Assembly (NCBI RefSeq): GCF_050003625.1
Contig: NC_134398.1
Span: forward strand, 107,664,026 to 107,728,025
Reading direction: 5' to 3'
DNA from: Haematobia irritans
Taxonomy: Eukaryota > Arthropoda > Insecta > Diptera > Muscidae
DNA length: 64,000 nucleotides
Shown here: positions 10,836 through 20,635 of the stretch, in pieces
Layout of the letters: every line of letters begins with the position of its first letter
How positions within the stretch are numbered: position 1 is the stretch's first letter
The notes under the pieces: generated by a model
Told to the model about the DNA's origin: nothing
Seen by the model: the letters and a program-made list of their open reading frames with translations, nothing else
Databases searched by the model: none
Made by a program: the position numbers and the translations under genes

Positions 10836-11827
10836 TATTATATACAGTCTTTCAGATACAGTGGTGAAACTAATGTCTGAAAAATTTGGACGAATAAGTT
10901 ATGTAATGTTTGAGAATTTAATAACGAATTATTCGTTGTATTATACCTTGGAATGAAGGTGAAAAAGTTTCCCTCTCAAAACTGCATATGCGCGTTAATA
11001 GTACGTTCATGTTACTAGCAACCCTTATTTGTTTATATTATTCTGGATTATGCGCATAAGAACAATTGAATGCGAAGGACCGCAACACTCATAACTAGAT
11101 CAAGTCTTGATGTATATTAATTGTTTTTATTTAAAACATAAAGTGAAAAGTTGTCCGATTAAAATCTAATAACAGGTAATAAATTGCAATAATTTTTGTA
11201 TATTTTTTGCTTGAATGTGGTACAATAGAGCCTATTTAATAATAAAAACCAATTGACAAATCGGTTATTTGGGATAAGACCACTATGTTATTTTGAGTAA
11301 CTTAATTAAACTTGAAAATCAAGAAATAAATGTGAAAAGGCCGAAAGAATAAGGAAGTAATGCAAATAAAACTTTAAAGACCGAGATACAATTATATGAG
11401 ACAAAAAGGTAAGTAATGTCAAATACTATTATGTTACTGGAACCAAATTCCTATACACAGGTACCCTGTGAAAAATATAAATGTTTGTGATTTACCTAAA
11501 CAGGGTAAAACGTAGCGTATGTACGTCATTTGTGGGATATGTCAATCATCCCACAAATGACGTACAAATAACTTAATTTTGTGTGGAATCTAAATATTGT
11601 ATTCAAAGAAAATTGTGAAAATATTCTGACATGAACGGTGCTTTTATCTTGCTGAAAAATTAACTTGTGATTACTTAAAGCGCACCCATTTCAAAATTTC
11701 GTAAGCCATCTTCTGATAACTAATAATAATAACTAAGACGAGCTTGTTTAACTGGCTAAAGGTTGGGTATTAAGTTCGAGTTTAGCCGCTAAAGTGAACA
11801 TTAAATCAGTAAAAAAGGCATACAATT
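10836..11827. other. Non-coding stretch
   Basis: No coding homology. It contains a strong hairpin (11521-11565) and, near 11760-11800, the phrase TATTAAGTTCGAGTTTAGCCGCTAAA. A similar phrase occurs inside the CAC...GTG elements at about 46300, so a fragment of that family may lie here. Confidence 0.5.
11521..11565. repeat. Perfect 18-bp inverted repeat (hairpin)
   Basis: GTACGTCATTTGTGGGAT at 11521-11538 is followed by the 9-base loop ATGTCAATC and the exact complement ATCCCACAAATGACGTAC at 11548-11565. It is not followed by a T run and lies far from any gene. A second small palindrome, CACAGGTACCCTGTG, lies about 60 bases upstream. Confidence 0.8.
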
Positions 11828-12159
11828 TAGAGGTGTGCATGTGAGTAATATTTTACTCACGCACACTCACGACGGAAAAATCTTACTCACTTAAAACATG
11901 AGCATGATTAAAATCGAGAGCGTTATTAAACTCTTAACGTTCAAGGTGTCATTAAAATTGTAAATCAATTCACCTCGTAAGCGGGGGCGGGATTTTTTCG
12001 GTGAGCGTATTTTTCCGAATTTCGTTACTCACGCACACTCACGAAGCAATTATTTTCGTGACTCACGTATACTCACGCCGTTGCCATCAGCTTGACACAC
12101 GCGTGAGTCACGAAATTTTTCGTGATTCACGACAATTTCGTGTCACGTGCACACCTCTA
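11828..12159. mobile_element. hAT-type MITE
   Basis: A 332-bp element with perfect 12-bp terminal inverted repeats TAGAGGTGTGCA / TGCACACCTCTA. It is flanked by ATACAATT on the left and ATAAAATT on the right, an 8-bp target duplication with one mismatch. Eight-base duplications and a TAGNGGTG-like end are features of hAT transposons. The interior is packed with ACTCACG and CGTGAGT words, notably an ACTCACG(C)ACACTCACGA motif at both ends. It has no transposase. Confidence 0.85.
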
Positions 12160-12239
12160 ATAAAATTATACATATTTGTTGCAAATTTTATTATAACATA
12201 ATGGGGAATAGCCCAGAGAAAATTTTCACAAAGTTTGTA

Positions 12240-12766
12240 TTCCTTAAAGTGGATTAATTAAGAAAAGTAATCGTGAAAAAATGGCGATTTTAACGGCGAG
12301 AGGGTTCAACGGTTAAAACTAGAAGACCCTCGCATAGGTTTCTATTTTTTAATAAAACAAAAAAAATACACGGTTAACCTCCGTTAATTGCACAAAGAAT
12401 TTTAGCGCCAAAACGAAAAGTTCTTAGATTCGGGGTTCATTACATCGGCGGGCCATTGGACAAGTACTTAGGATAAGTGGATGTACTTAGGACAAACATT
12501 TTTATAGCATTATAGGTCTAACCTCTGCCGTGTATAGCCAATGCACAATTTTTGGTTTTAGTCCCCATTTTTTTCCCTATTTACTTTTTGCACGAGTATA
12601 AAGCTACCGTTGCTTTCCTCGCCCTTTCTTCAATATTAAGCTTAAAGTTCAACTTCCTGTCCAAAATAACGCCAAGGTATTTTGCACACTCACTAAAGGG
12701 AATTTCAATACCCCCTAAGGAAATGGGCCTAACCTGTCTTTGCAGTATGTAACGTGGTTTTGTCGT
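12240..12766. mobile_element. Mosaic of LOA/I-like LINE pieces
   Basis: 12297-12324 matches the 3' UTR of the LINE at 35597-35620 (GGTTCAACGGTTAAAACTAGAAG). 12500-12757 is an antisense piece of its RT, matching 34128-34380 and including the complement of the KYLGVILDRKLNFKL region. Between them, 12334-12499 is not recognised. The block 12249-12324 reappears at about 12767-12843, and 12334-12766 reappears at 14223-14656, so this area has been rearranged repeatedly. Confidence 0.65.
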
Positions 12767-12903
12767 CGTGGATTAATTAAGAAAAGTAATCGTGAAAAAA
12801 TGGCGATTTTAACGGCGAGAGGGTTCAACGGTTAAAACTAGAAGTGCCCATATGTAATAGGTACTTTTAGTTAATGTGGTATCACAATGGACTGAATAGT
12901 CTA
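12767..12903 (+). mobile_element. LOA/I-like LINE 3' UTR fragment
   Basis: 12814-12903 matches the 3' end of the LINE at 35597-35700, including GTGCCCATATGTAATAGGTAC and TGTGGTATCACAATGGACTG. The preceding bases repeat 12249-12300. The TAACC tail is missing because the sequence switches at AGCCGGAAG. Confidence 0.7.
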
Positions 12904-12934
12904 GCCGGAAGTCAAAATTAATATGGATCGATAT

Positions 12935-13222
12935 GTATTTCTAAGCATTCCCGCCCTGTATACAAAGGGTCGTAGGTTCAATCCCAGTTTCGACCAAACA
13001 CCAACAGATTTTCAGCGGTGGATGAGTAATGCTGCTGACATTCCTGAATGTTTTAAAACTTCTCTAAGTAACGTGAAACGCTGTTGGGACACGGCTATAA
13101 ATAGTAGGCCCTTTGTCAGTGAGCTAAACATTGAATTGACCAGCACTCATTGATAACAGAGAAGTTCACCGCTTGTGTTAGCACAATGGACTGAATAGTC
13201 TATGTGAGTCTGAAATACCCTA
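12935..13222 (+). mobile_element. tRNA-derived SINE, 5'-truncated and diverged
   Basis: It matches the full SINE at 61212-61555 in order: B-box GGTTCAATCCC, CGACCAAACACC, TTTTCAGCGGTGGAT, a middle section with GGCTATAAATAG, and the tail CACAATGGACTGAATAGTCT. It ends in CCCTACCCTAACA instead of clean TAACC repeats. The A-box half is lost. It is older than the other two copies. Confidence 0.75.
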
Positions 13223-13441
13223 CCCTAACACATCTTGTGTGAGTGTCCTGCATTTTGTGAAAGGCGTAAGCAAATTTTAGGGGCATATAGCTTTAGATTA
13301 CTGGCGGACCTGAAAAACGTTAACTTAGTTTGCTAATCTTTCTGGAACAATCTGGTTGGTTCAACAGAAGAAAATAATCGAGAAGGCTCAGCGGTTAAAA
13401 CTAGAAGAGCCCATATGTAATAGGTACTTTTAGTTAAAGGC
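13223..13441 (+). mobile_element. LOA/I-like LINE 3'-end fragment
   Basis: It matches the last coding bases and 3' UTR of the LINE at 35441-35650: LLCECPAF codons, GGTTGGTTCAACAGAAG, the stop and AAAACTAGAAG. Small deletions interrupt the frame. It ends at AGTTAAAGGCCGG, which is duplicated immediately (about 13436-13462). Confidence 0.75.
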
Positions 13442-14222
13442 CGGTATTCTAGTTAAAGGCCGGTACAATAGAGACGAGGAAATGGGAAATTATCAGCTTA
13501 AATCTTCAAACCATTGTTCTATTCGAGATTCGCTCCAAAAACTAATTTAACAATTAGAGGCAGAAAATAAGTTAGAATACTATAAAATATTACAGAAAAG
13601 TTTAAACTATTTGTAAGTTTTATATTAAAAATGTTTAACTAAAAAGTGTGAACATATATCTACCTGGAGCTGAACTTCCTTAACAGAGTATGTATATCAA
13701 TAATAAAATTCAAGGACAAATCATTATTAGTTTGTATGAAGATTCATGGGTTAACCCTCTAATGCCAAATCCCGCCTTTAGACGGGCTTCATTAAATCAG
13801 GAAGCGTTTAGTAAAACGCACCTTAAGACAACAAAAATGGGTAAAATAAAAAGAAAACTTAGTTGAAACTGTCCATGAGGCTTTGTAGCATATACTGAAT
13901 TTTACCGTATAAATTTTTCTTGTTTAGTTTTCTTGCTTTTGTATCGTCAATATTGAATATTTAATCAGCTGGCAAAAAAATTGGGGCATGAGAGGGTTAT
14001 TTATGGACCAATCTGAAGATGTTGGACAGTGAAACAAAACACGAAACGTTAATCAGCTGTTTAAACCAAAAAGATAATACCTTAAAATCAATCTTAGTAA
14101 TGAACAAAAAAGGGTTACAAAAGCTGTTCAACAACAAATGCTATTCCGTAAAGAATTTAAAAAAATTTATTTGCCCCTACGTTCAAATAAATTTCACCAT
14201 TAATAGCCTAAATTTCTGAACC
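13442..14222. other. Non-coding stretch containing a small MITE
   Basis: No coding homology seen. The only recognisable item is the piggyBac-type MITE at 13755-13996. The short open frame at 14019-14219 has no recognisable motif and is probably chance. Confidence 0.5.
13755..13996. mobile_element. piggyBac-type MITE
   Basis: TTAA at 13751-13754 precedes CCCTCTAATGCC, and the far end reads GGCATGAGAGGG followed by TTAT. The 12-bp ends match at 11 positions. A CCCT-type start and a TTAA target are the signature of piggyBac-family transposons; one copy of the target appears mutated to TTAT. The interior (242 bp) is non-coding. Confidence 0.6.
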
Positions 14223-14656
14223 CCCGCATAGGTTTCTATTTTTTAATAAAAAAAAAATACACGGTTAACCTCCGTTAATTGCACAAAGAATTTTAGCGCC
14301 AAAACGAAAAGTTCTTAGATTCGGGGTTCATTACATCGGCGGGCCATTGGACAAGTACTTAGGATAAGTGGATGTACTTAGGACAAACATTTTTATAGCA
14401 TTATAGGTCTAACCTCTGCCGTGTATAGCCAATGCACAATTTTTGGTTTTAGTCCCCATTTTTTCCCTATTTACTTTTTGCACGAGTATAAAGCTACCGT
14501 TGCTTTCCTCGCCCTTTCTTCAATATTAAGCTTAAAGTTCAACTTCCTGTCCAAAATAACGCCAAGGTATTTTGCACACTTACTAAAGGGAATTTCAATA
14601 CCCCCTAAGGAAATGGGCCTAACCTGTCTTTGCAGTATGTAACGTGGTTTTGTCGT
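14223..14656. repeat. Second copy of 12334-12766
   Basis: A near-identical repeat at an offset of about 1,890 bp. It includes the unrecognised CCGTTAATTGCACAAAG stretch and the antisense LINE RT fragment. Only a few single-base and homopolymer differences are visible, so the duplication is recent relative to the LINE fragments around it. Confidence 0.8.
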
Positions 14657-15159
14657 CGGCTGAGGTAGACCAGTGGTCGTCCAGGATCAACTTTAAGGAC
14701 CCACAAACCTTAAATTAAGAACACACGATTTGGTGGTATTTATACAATAATATTAGTACGAACTTTATTTATTTGACCTTATATACGTATAATGTTCATG
14801 TCTGCACGGTATGCTGAGGGGTCGGTGATTTATTACGTAGCCTCTTAGTACTGAAGTCGGCGGTTGTTGACGTTTTGGTTCGGCTAAAGTCGTTGTTACG
14901 GTGTTCGATGATGATCGGTTTACGGTTCGGTTGCTTGTTCGGTTGTTGATTCGGTTGATGATTCGGTTAATGGTTCGGTAGCTGTGATGGTAGTTGCTGG
15001 TCAGCCGTCGGTGGCTTGTTGTGTTGGTTTGGTCGGTTGTCGATGGTTGGCCGATGTTGATGATTCGGGTGATGCGGCGATTCAATGTTAATAGCGATGT
15101 TGACAATCCGGGTGATGTGGTGATTCGGTGTTGATTCGTTGTTAGGTTAGTAACAAAAC
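14657..15159. other. Left flank of the minisatellite
   Basis: No known gene. 14900-15140 is a degenerate low-complexity tract of GATTCGGTTGATGATT-like words. The minus-strand open frame over 14765-15181 encodes an Asn/Arg/Thr/Ser-rich product from that tract and is probably not a gene. Confidence 0.5.
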
Positions 15160-17927
15160 TACAAACTATTTGTCGAAACAACTAGTGGAAGCAAGCTAAT
15201 AGCCGAAGCTATTAGTGCGGAAGCAAGCTAATCGTCGGTGAAACGATTAGTGCGGAAGCAAGCTAATAGCCGAATCTCCTAGTGCGGAAGCAAGCTAATA
15301 GCCGAAGCTATTAGTGCTGAAGCAAGCTAATCGTCGGGAAACGATTAGTGCGGAAGCAAGCTAATAGCCGAAGCTACTAGTGCGGAAGCAAGCTAAGAGT
15401 CGAAGCTACTAGTGCGGAAGCAAGCTAATCGTCGGGAAACGATTAGTGCGAAAGCAAGCTAATAGCCGAAGCTACTAGTGCGGAAGCAAGCTAATAGTCG
15501 AAGCTACTAGTGCGGAAGCAAGCTAATAGCCGAAGCTATTAGTGCTGAAGCAAGGTAATCGTCGGGAAACGATTAGTGCGGAAGCAAGCTAACAGCCGAA
15601 GCTACTAGTGCGGAAGCAAGCTAATAGTCGAAGCTACTAGTGCGGAAGCAAGCTAATAGCCGAAGCTATTAGTGCTGAAGCAAGCTAATCGTCGGGAAAC
15701 GATTAGTGCGGAAGCAAGCTAATAGCCGAAGCTACTAGTGCGGAAGCAAGCTAATAGCCGAAGCTATTAGTGCGGAAGCTAGCTCATTGCCGAAACAATT
15801 AGTGCGGAAGCAAGCTAATCGTCGGTGAAACGATTAGTGCGGAAGCAAGCTAATTGTCGAAGCTACTAGTGCGGAACCAAGAGAATAGCCGAAGCTATTA
15901 GTGCGGAAGCAAGCTAATCGTCAGGAAACGATTAGTGCGGAAGCAAGCTAATAGCAGAAGCTACTAGTGCGGAAGCAAGCTAATCGTCGGGAAACGATTA
16001 GTGCGAAAGCAAGCTAATAGCCGAAGCTACTAGTGCGGAAGCAAGCTAATAGTCGAAGCTACTAGTGCGGAAGCAAGCTAATAGCCGAAGCTATTAGTGC
16101 GGAAGCAAGCTAATTGCCGAAACAATTAGTGCGAAAGCAAGCTAATCGTCGGTGAAACGATTAGTGCGGAAGCAAGCTAATTGCCGAAACTACTAGCGCG
16201 GAACCAAGCGAATAGCCGAAGCTATTAGTGCGGAAGCAAGCTAATCGTCGGGAAACGATTAGTGCGGAAGCAAGCTAATAGCCGAAACTACTAGTGCGGA
16301 AGCAAGCTAAGAGTCGAAGCTACTAGTGCGGAAGCAAAATAATAGTCGAAGCTATTAGTGCTGAAGCAAGGTAATCGTCGGGAAACGATTAGTGCGGAAG
16401 CAAGCTAACAGCCGAAGCTACTAGTGCGGAAGCAAGCTAATAGTCGAAGCTACTAGTGCGGAAGCAAGCTAATAGCCGAAGCTATTAGTGCTGAAGCAAG
16501 GTAATCGTCGGGAAACGATTAGTGCGGAAGCAAGCTAACAGCCGAAGCTACTAGTGCGGAAGCAAGCTAATAGTCGAAGCTACTAGTGCGGAAGCAAGCT
16601 AATAGCCGAAGCTATTAGTGCTGAAGCAAGCTAATCGTCGGGAAACGATTAGTGCGGAAGCAAGCTAATAGCCGAAGCTACTAGTGCGGAAGCAAGCTAA
16701 TAGCCGAAGCTATTAGTGCGGAAGCAAGCTCATTGCCGAAACAATTAGTGCGGAAGCAAGCTAATCGTCGGTGAAACGATTAGTGCGGAAGCAAGCTAAT
16801 TGTCGAAGCTACTAGTGCGGAACCAAGAGAATAGCCGAAGCTATTAGTGCGGAAGCAAGCTAATCGTCAGGAAACGATTAGTGCGGAAGCAAGCTAATAG
16901 CCGAAGCTACTAGTGCGGAAGCAGGCTAAGAGTCGAAGCTACTAGTGCGGAAGCAAGCTAATCGTCGGGAAACGATTAGTGCGAAAGCAAGCTAATAGCC
17001 GAAGCTACTAGTGCGGAAGCAAGCTAATAGTCGAAGCTACTAGTGCGGAAGCAAGCTAATAGCCGAAGCTATTAGTGCGGAAGCAAGCTAATTGCCGAAA
17101 CAATTAGTGCGAAAGCAAGCTAATCGTCGGTGAAACGATTAGTGCGGAAGCAAGCTAATTGCCGAAACTACTAGCGCGGAACCAAGCGAATAGCCGAAGC
17201 TATTAGTGCGGAAGCAAGCTAATCGTCGGGAAACGATTAGTGCGGAAGCAAGCTAATAGCCGAAACTACTAGTGCGGAAGCAAGCTAAGAGTCGAAGCTA
17301 CTAGTGCGGAAGCAAAATAATAGTCGAAGCTACTAGTGCGGAAGCAAGCTAATAGCCGAAGCTATTAGTGCTGAAGCAAGGTAATCGTCGGGAAACGATT
17401 AGTGCGGAAGCAAGCTAATAGCCGAAGCTATTAGTGCGGAAGCAAGCTAAGAGTCGAAGCTACTAGTGCGGAAGCAAGATAATAGCCAAAGCTATTAGTG
17501 CTGAAGCAAGCTAATCGTCGGGAAACGATTAGTGCGGAAGCAAGCTAATAGCTGAAGCTACTAGTGCGGAAGCAAGCTAATATCCGAAGCTATTAGTGCG
17601 GAAGCAAGCTAATTGCCGAAACAATTAGTGCGGAAGCAAGCTAATAGCCGAAGCTATTAGTGCGGAAGCAAGCTAATCGTCGGTGAAACGATTATTGCGG
17701 AAGCAAGCTAATTGCCGAAACAATTAGTGCGGAAGCAAGCTAATAGCCGAAGCCACTAGTGCGGAAGCAAGCTAATAGCCGAAGCTATTAGTGCGGAAGC
17801 AAGCTAATCGTCGGTGAAACGATTAGTTCGGAAGCAAGCTAATTGCCGAAACAATTAGTGCGGAAGCAAGCTAATAACCGAAGCTATTAGTGCGGAAGCA
17901 AGCTAAATGCCGAAACACTTAGTGCGG
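15160..17927. repeat. Minisatellite of 32-34 bp hairpin-forming units
   Basis: About 85 head-to-tail units, estimated from length, of the form AGTGCGGAAGCAAG plus a palindromic half. Three main palindrome classes occur: CTAATAGC-CGAA-GCTATTAG, CTAATCGT-CGG(T)GAA-ACGATTAG and CTAATTG-CCGAAA-CAATTAG. Both stem arms change together between classes. Many units of a fourth type (CTAATAGTCGAAGCTACTAG) have mismatched stems. Larger blocks of about 946 bp are themselves duplicated. Neither strand keeps a long open frame. Confidence 0.95.
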
Positions 17928-18289
17928 TGGTAGAGTTCCTGTCGCTTAGTGTGAACTGACTGCGGTCGTGCCACTCGTCGTGTTCAATACCCTTCGGCTG
18001 TCAGGAGACTCTTGCTCGTTGTCCAAAACCACCGAGTTTATATTCTCCCACAGCCACAACGTAGGTGAGAATTATGCTCATAGCAAGCACAAATAATTGT
18101 TTCTCAAAGTCAGATTGCCCTATGTGTCATTGACTTCATACCCACACATACTGAATAGAACGACAGTGGGTATGTGGAAAGTAGGTCAGTGGGTGTATGT
18201 ATGGTAGCCACACAATAAACAATACGAGGCACAATGAATAAATATATGTAAGGAAGAATACAATATAAAAATGTATTTCGTTCCGTTAC
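17928..18289. other. Right flank of the minisatellite
   Basis: Unrecognised sequence. It includes ACCACCGAGTTTATATTC (TATA-like) and a GTGGGTATGTGGAAAG region near 18166. I see no coding sequence. Whether this and 14657-15159 are arms of one element is unknown. Confidence 0.4.
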
Positions 18290-18943
18290 AAGGATTTACC
18301 CCAAGACCATTATCTTTCGCCCATTTCTCAGTCATCCAGAGGGCTCTCTGTATAATATCTCTAACTGTTGATGGGAATTTTCCCCTGACTGCCACCACAT
18401 CATCTGCGTATGCCACCACTTGTATGCTTTCTAGGGAAACCAGAGGGTCGTTTATAGCAACATTCCAAAGAAGAGGTGATAGAACTCCTCCTTGAGGAGT
18501 GCCTCTGTTCACATACCTTTGTATGTTTGCTTGTCCTAGTGTGGCTGAAATCCCTCTCTTCCTTAGAAGTTCCTCTAACCTGGATCAACATTCAGAGTTG
18601 TCAGTCCATTTAATATCGAGCTCGGATGGACGTTATTGAACGCTCCTTCGATGTCTAGAAACGCCACGATTGTGTATTCTTCGACAGATAGTGAGCTTTC
18701 AATAAAGCTGACTAGTTCATGTAATGTGTTCTCAGTAGACCTGCCCTTCGAGTATGCATGCTGTCGTTTCGAGAGCAAACTTGAATCGACGCTAGTTCTA
18801 AGATAAATATCTATCATCCTCTCCAGAGTCTTAAGTAGGAATGATGATAAGCTGATTGGTCGGAAATCCTTCGCACTCGAGAGAGAGGCTTTTAGGTATG
18901 AAAACGACTTTTGATTCCCTCCACTTTCGTGGAATATATGCAA
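18186..18943 (-). pseudogene. LINE copy B reverse transcriptase, 3' part
   Basis: It holds FRPISLSSFLLKTLERM, FLDIEGAFNNVHPSSILNGL, NRGTPQGGVLSPLLWNVAIND and the catalytic AYADDVVAV box, split over overlapping frames by indels. Against the copy at 33490-34110 it has lost two residues within SLEKERIQVVAY and one of the Ala-Leu pair after AYADDV. Homology stops near 18290; the remaining codons to 18186 are unrelated flank. Confidence 0.8.
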
Positions 18944-20635
18944 AGTTGATACATCCTATATATATCGCCGACAACCAGGGGATAATTCTGTCAGCCACCG
19001 CTTGTAACTCCGCCGGAGTAATTCCATCAGGTCCGGGGGATTTGAATGATCCAAAGCTATTTAACGCCCATTCTATATAGATTCCGATACAATTTCCTCG
19101 ATAGGAAACGACCGCTGAGCCACTGTGGCACCGCCAGTACATGTTTCAACCGTCTGATTTCCGGGAAAATGTGTGTCCAATAGTACCTCCAGCGTCTCCT
19201 CACTGAACGTTGTCCAATTACCCTCCGATGTTTTAATGAAACCTGGAACGGATTTGGTGGATGCTAGCACCTTCCGCAGTCTGGAAGCCTCGGACGTATT
19301 CTCAATGCTGCTGCAGTAATCATTCCAAAAGTTATGCTGAGCCTTTCTCAGTTCTCGCTTGTATCATCTTTTTTTTCTTTTAAGCGTCCCAATCCACAGG
19401 AGCTCTGGTGGACTTTGCTTTGTTAAAGAGCTTCATGCACGATTTCCTCATATTACCTAACTCCGTAGACCACCATGGTGGTCGATTTTCCCCCTTGGCT
19501 TCCCTCTAGGGCATGCAGCTTTCAGTGACATGTTGAAGGCCTTAGTAATCCTCTCCACTGCATGCCCAATAACTTGCACAGTGCTCATATTTGTCTCTGG
19601 TATTTTAGGTATCATCATATTGAACGATCCCCTATACCTATTCCAGTCAGCTTTCCTAACATTTGGCGGAAATATGGTCTTGGTGGTATGAACATCAAAT
19701 TTGAAACTGATGCAGCGATAATCTGGGAAGCTATGTTTACTTGAAACCATCCAAGTTTATTTTTATTTTGTTTATTTTGCGTACTAATTTCGAAGTTTGC
19801 AATAAGGGAGGTGCCCCAACCTTTGTTACTAAAAACAGGTAAGAGGTTTTGACGTCACCTTGGCCTCGCAAGAACTGAATGAAATGATATCTGAATTTCT
19901 ATATCTATGTCCCCTTTCATCAGGAGAACTTTTAAGGCAGCACATGCAGCCTTACAATGGTGAAGATTTATCTGGAGGATCCGTAGGACCATCGAGATTT
20001 TCAACAACCGTCACATCAGCCGTTTCAATCGAGTCATCAAGAATATCCTCTTCAGAGATCTCGGTGACTCTCGCAATAACCATAGGTTCAAGTTTGGTGA
20101 GTTTTGAGGCAGTAGAAACCTCCTCTGAATCTTTGGTATCTCCCTCGACTTCACAAGAGGATCCGCTTATTTCTGATCCAACCTTCCAATCAGCTGTTGG
20201 AAGATCTGGATTGCATTGTTTCAGTCTATTTAAAATAGATTCAGGGTCAGGAGGGTTTGCAGGTATCCACGCATGTGCTCTAGGTCTGGCCGGTATGTCT
20301 TTCTTCTCGACTAACTCTAGAGCAGCTCCTTCCCAAACTTCACCAATTAGTATCAGAGCAGCTTTAAAACATTCTATAGACCTCTGGTCCTCAAATGCGA
20401 CTAGCTTAAATCGTCCTTGATACCAACCAGCCTCTTGGTGTCGAGGATCTGGCCGGAAAACTTTTCCAGCACCTGTGAGTAGACGCCAGAGAAAGCATTC
20501 TCAATTTCCCCCCATTTTTGCTTTGGAACCATACCGTCCAATGCTCCTTTATTAATGATAGCCATCATAAGGCTGTCTTTAGCAACTGAGGCAAACGATC
20601 GTTGATCCCTTTTGGAGGATGGCAGCTCATCCTGT
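18473..20635 (-). repeat. 2,163-bp tandem duplication, unit 1
   Basis: It runs from GAGGTGATAG in RT to CATCCTGTG in ORF1 and is followed immediately by unit 2. The two units differ at only about ten positions by eye (for example CTCGGATGG versus CTCAGATGG near 18628 and 20791). The junction joins ORF1 to RT at a short GA overlap, which suggests a non-homologous duplication. Confidence 0.9.
19771..19896 (+). other. Inverted endonuclease segment (unit 1)
   Basis: Within the minus-strand LINE, about 126 bp reads in the plus orientation. It corresponds to 32474-32600 of the intact copy, the codons around CNKGDAPTFVTKNRQEV and LASQELNEMIS. The flanking LINE sequence is minus-strand on both sides. 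The same inversion is present at 21934-22059, so it predates the tandem duplication. Confidence 0.8.

Noticed and set aside
14765..15181. 138-codon minus-strand frame rich in Asn, Arg, Thr and Ser
   Set aside because: It comes from a degenerate GGTTGATGATTC-like tract beside the minisatellite. I see no domain and no promoter or splice context.
15160..17927. CRISPR array
   Set aside because: Units are contiguous variants of one sequence with no unique spacers, and the context is an insect genome.
14657..18289. An LTR element containing the minisatellite
   Set aside because: The two flanks (14657-15159 and 17928-18289) show no direct or inverted similarity to each other by eye.
19860..20420. 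186-codon plus-strand frame, repeated at 22023-22583
   Set aside because: It is the antisense of LINE ORF1 fused to the inverted endonuclease patch; the real coding strand is minus.
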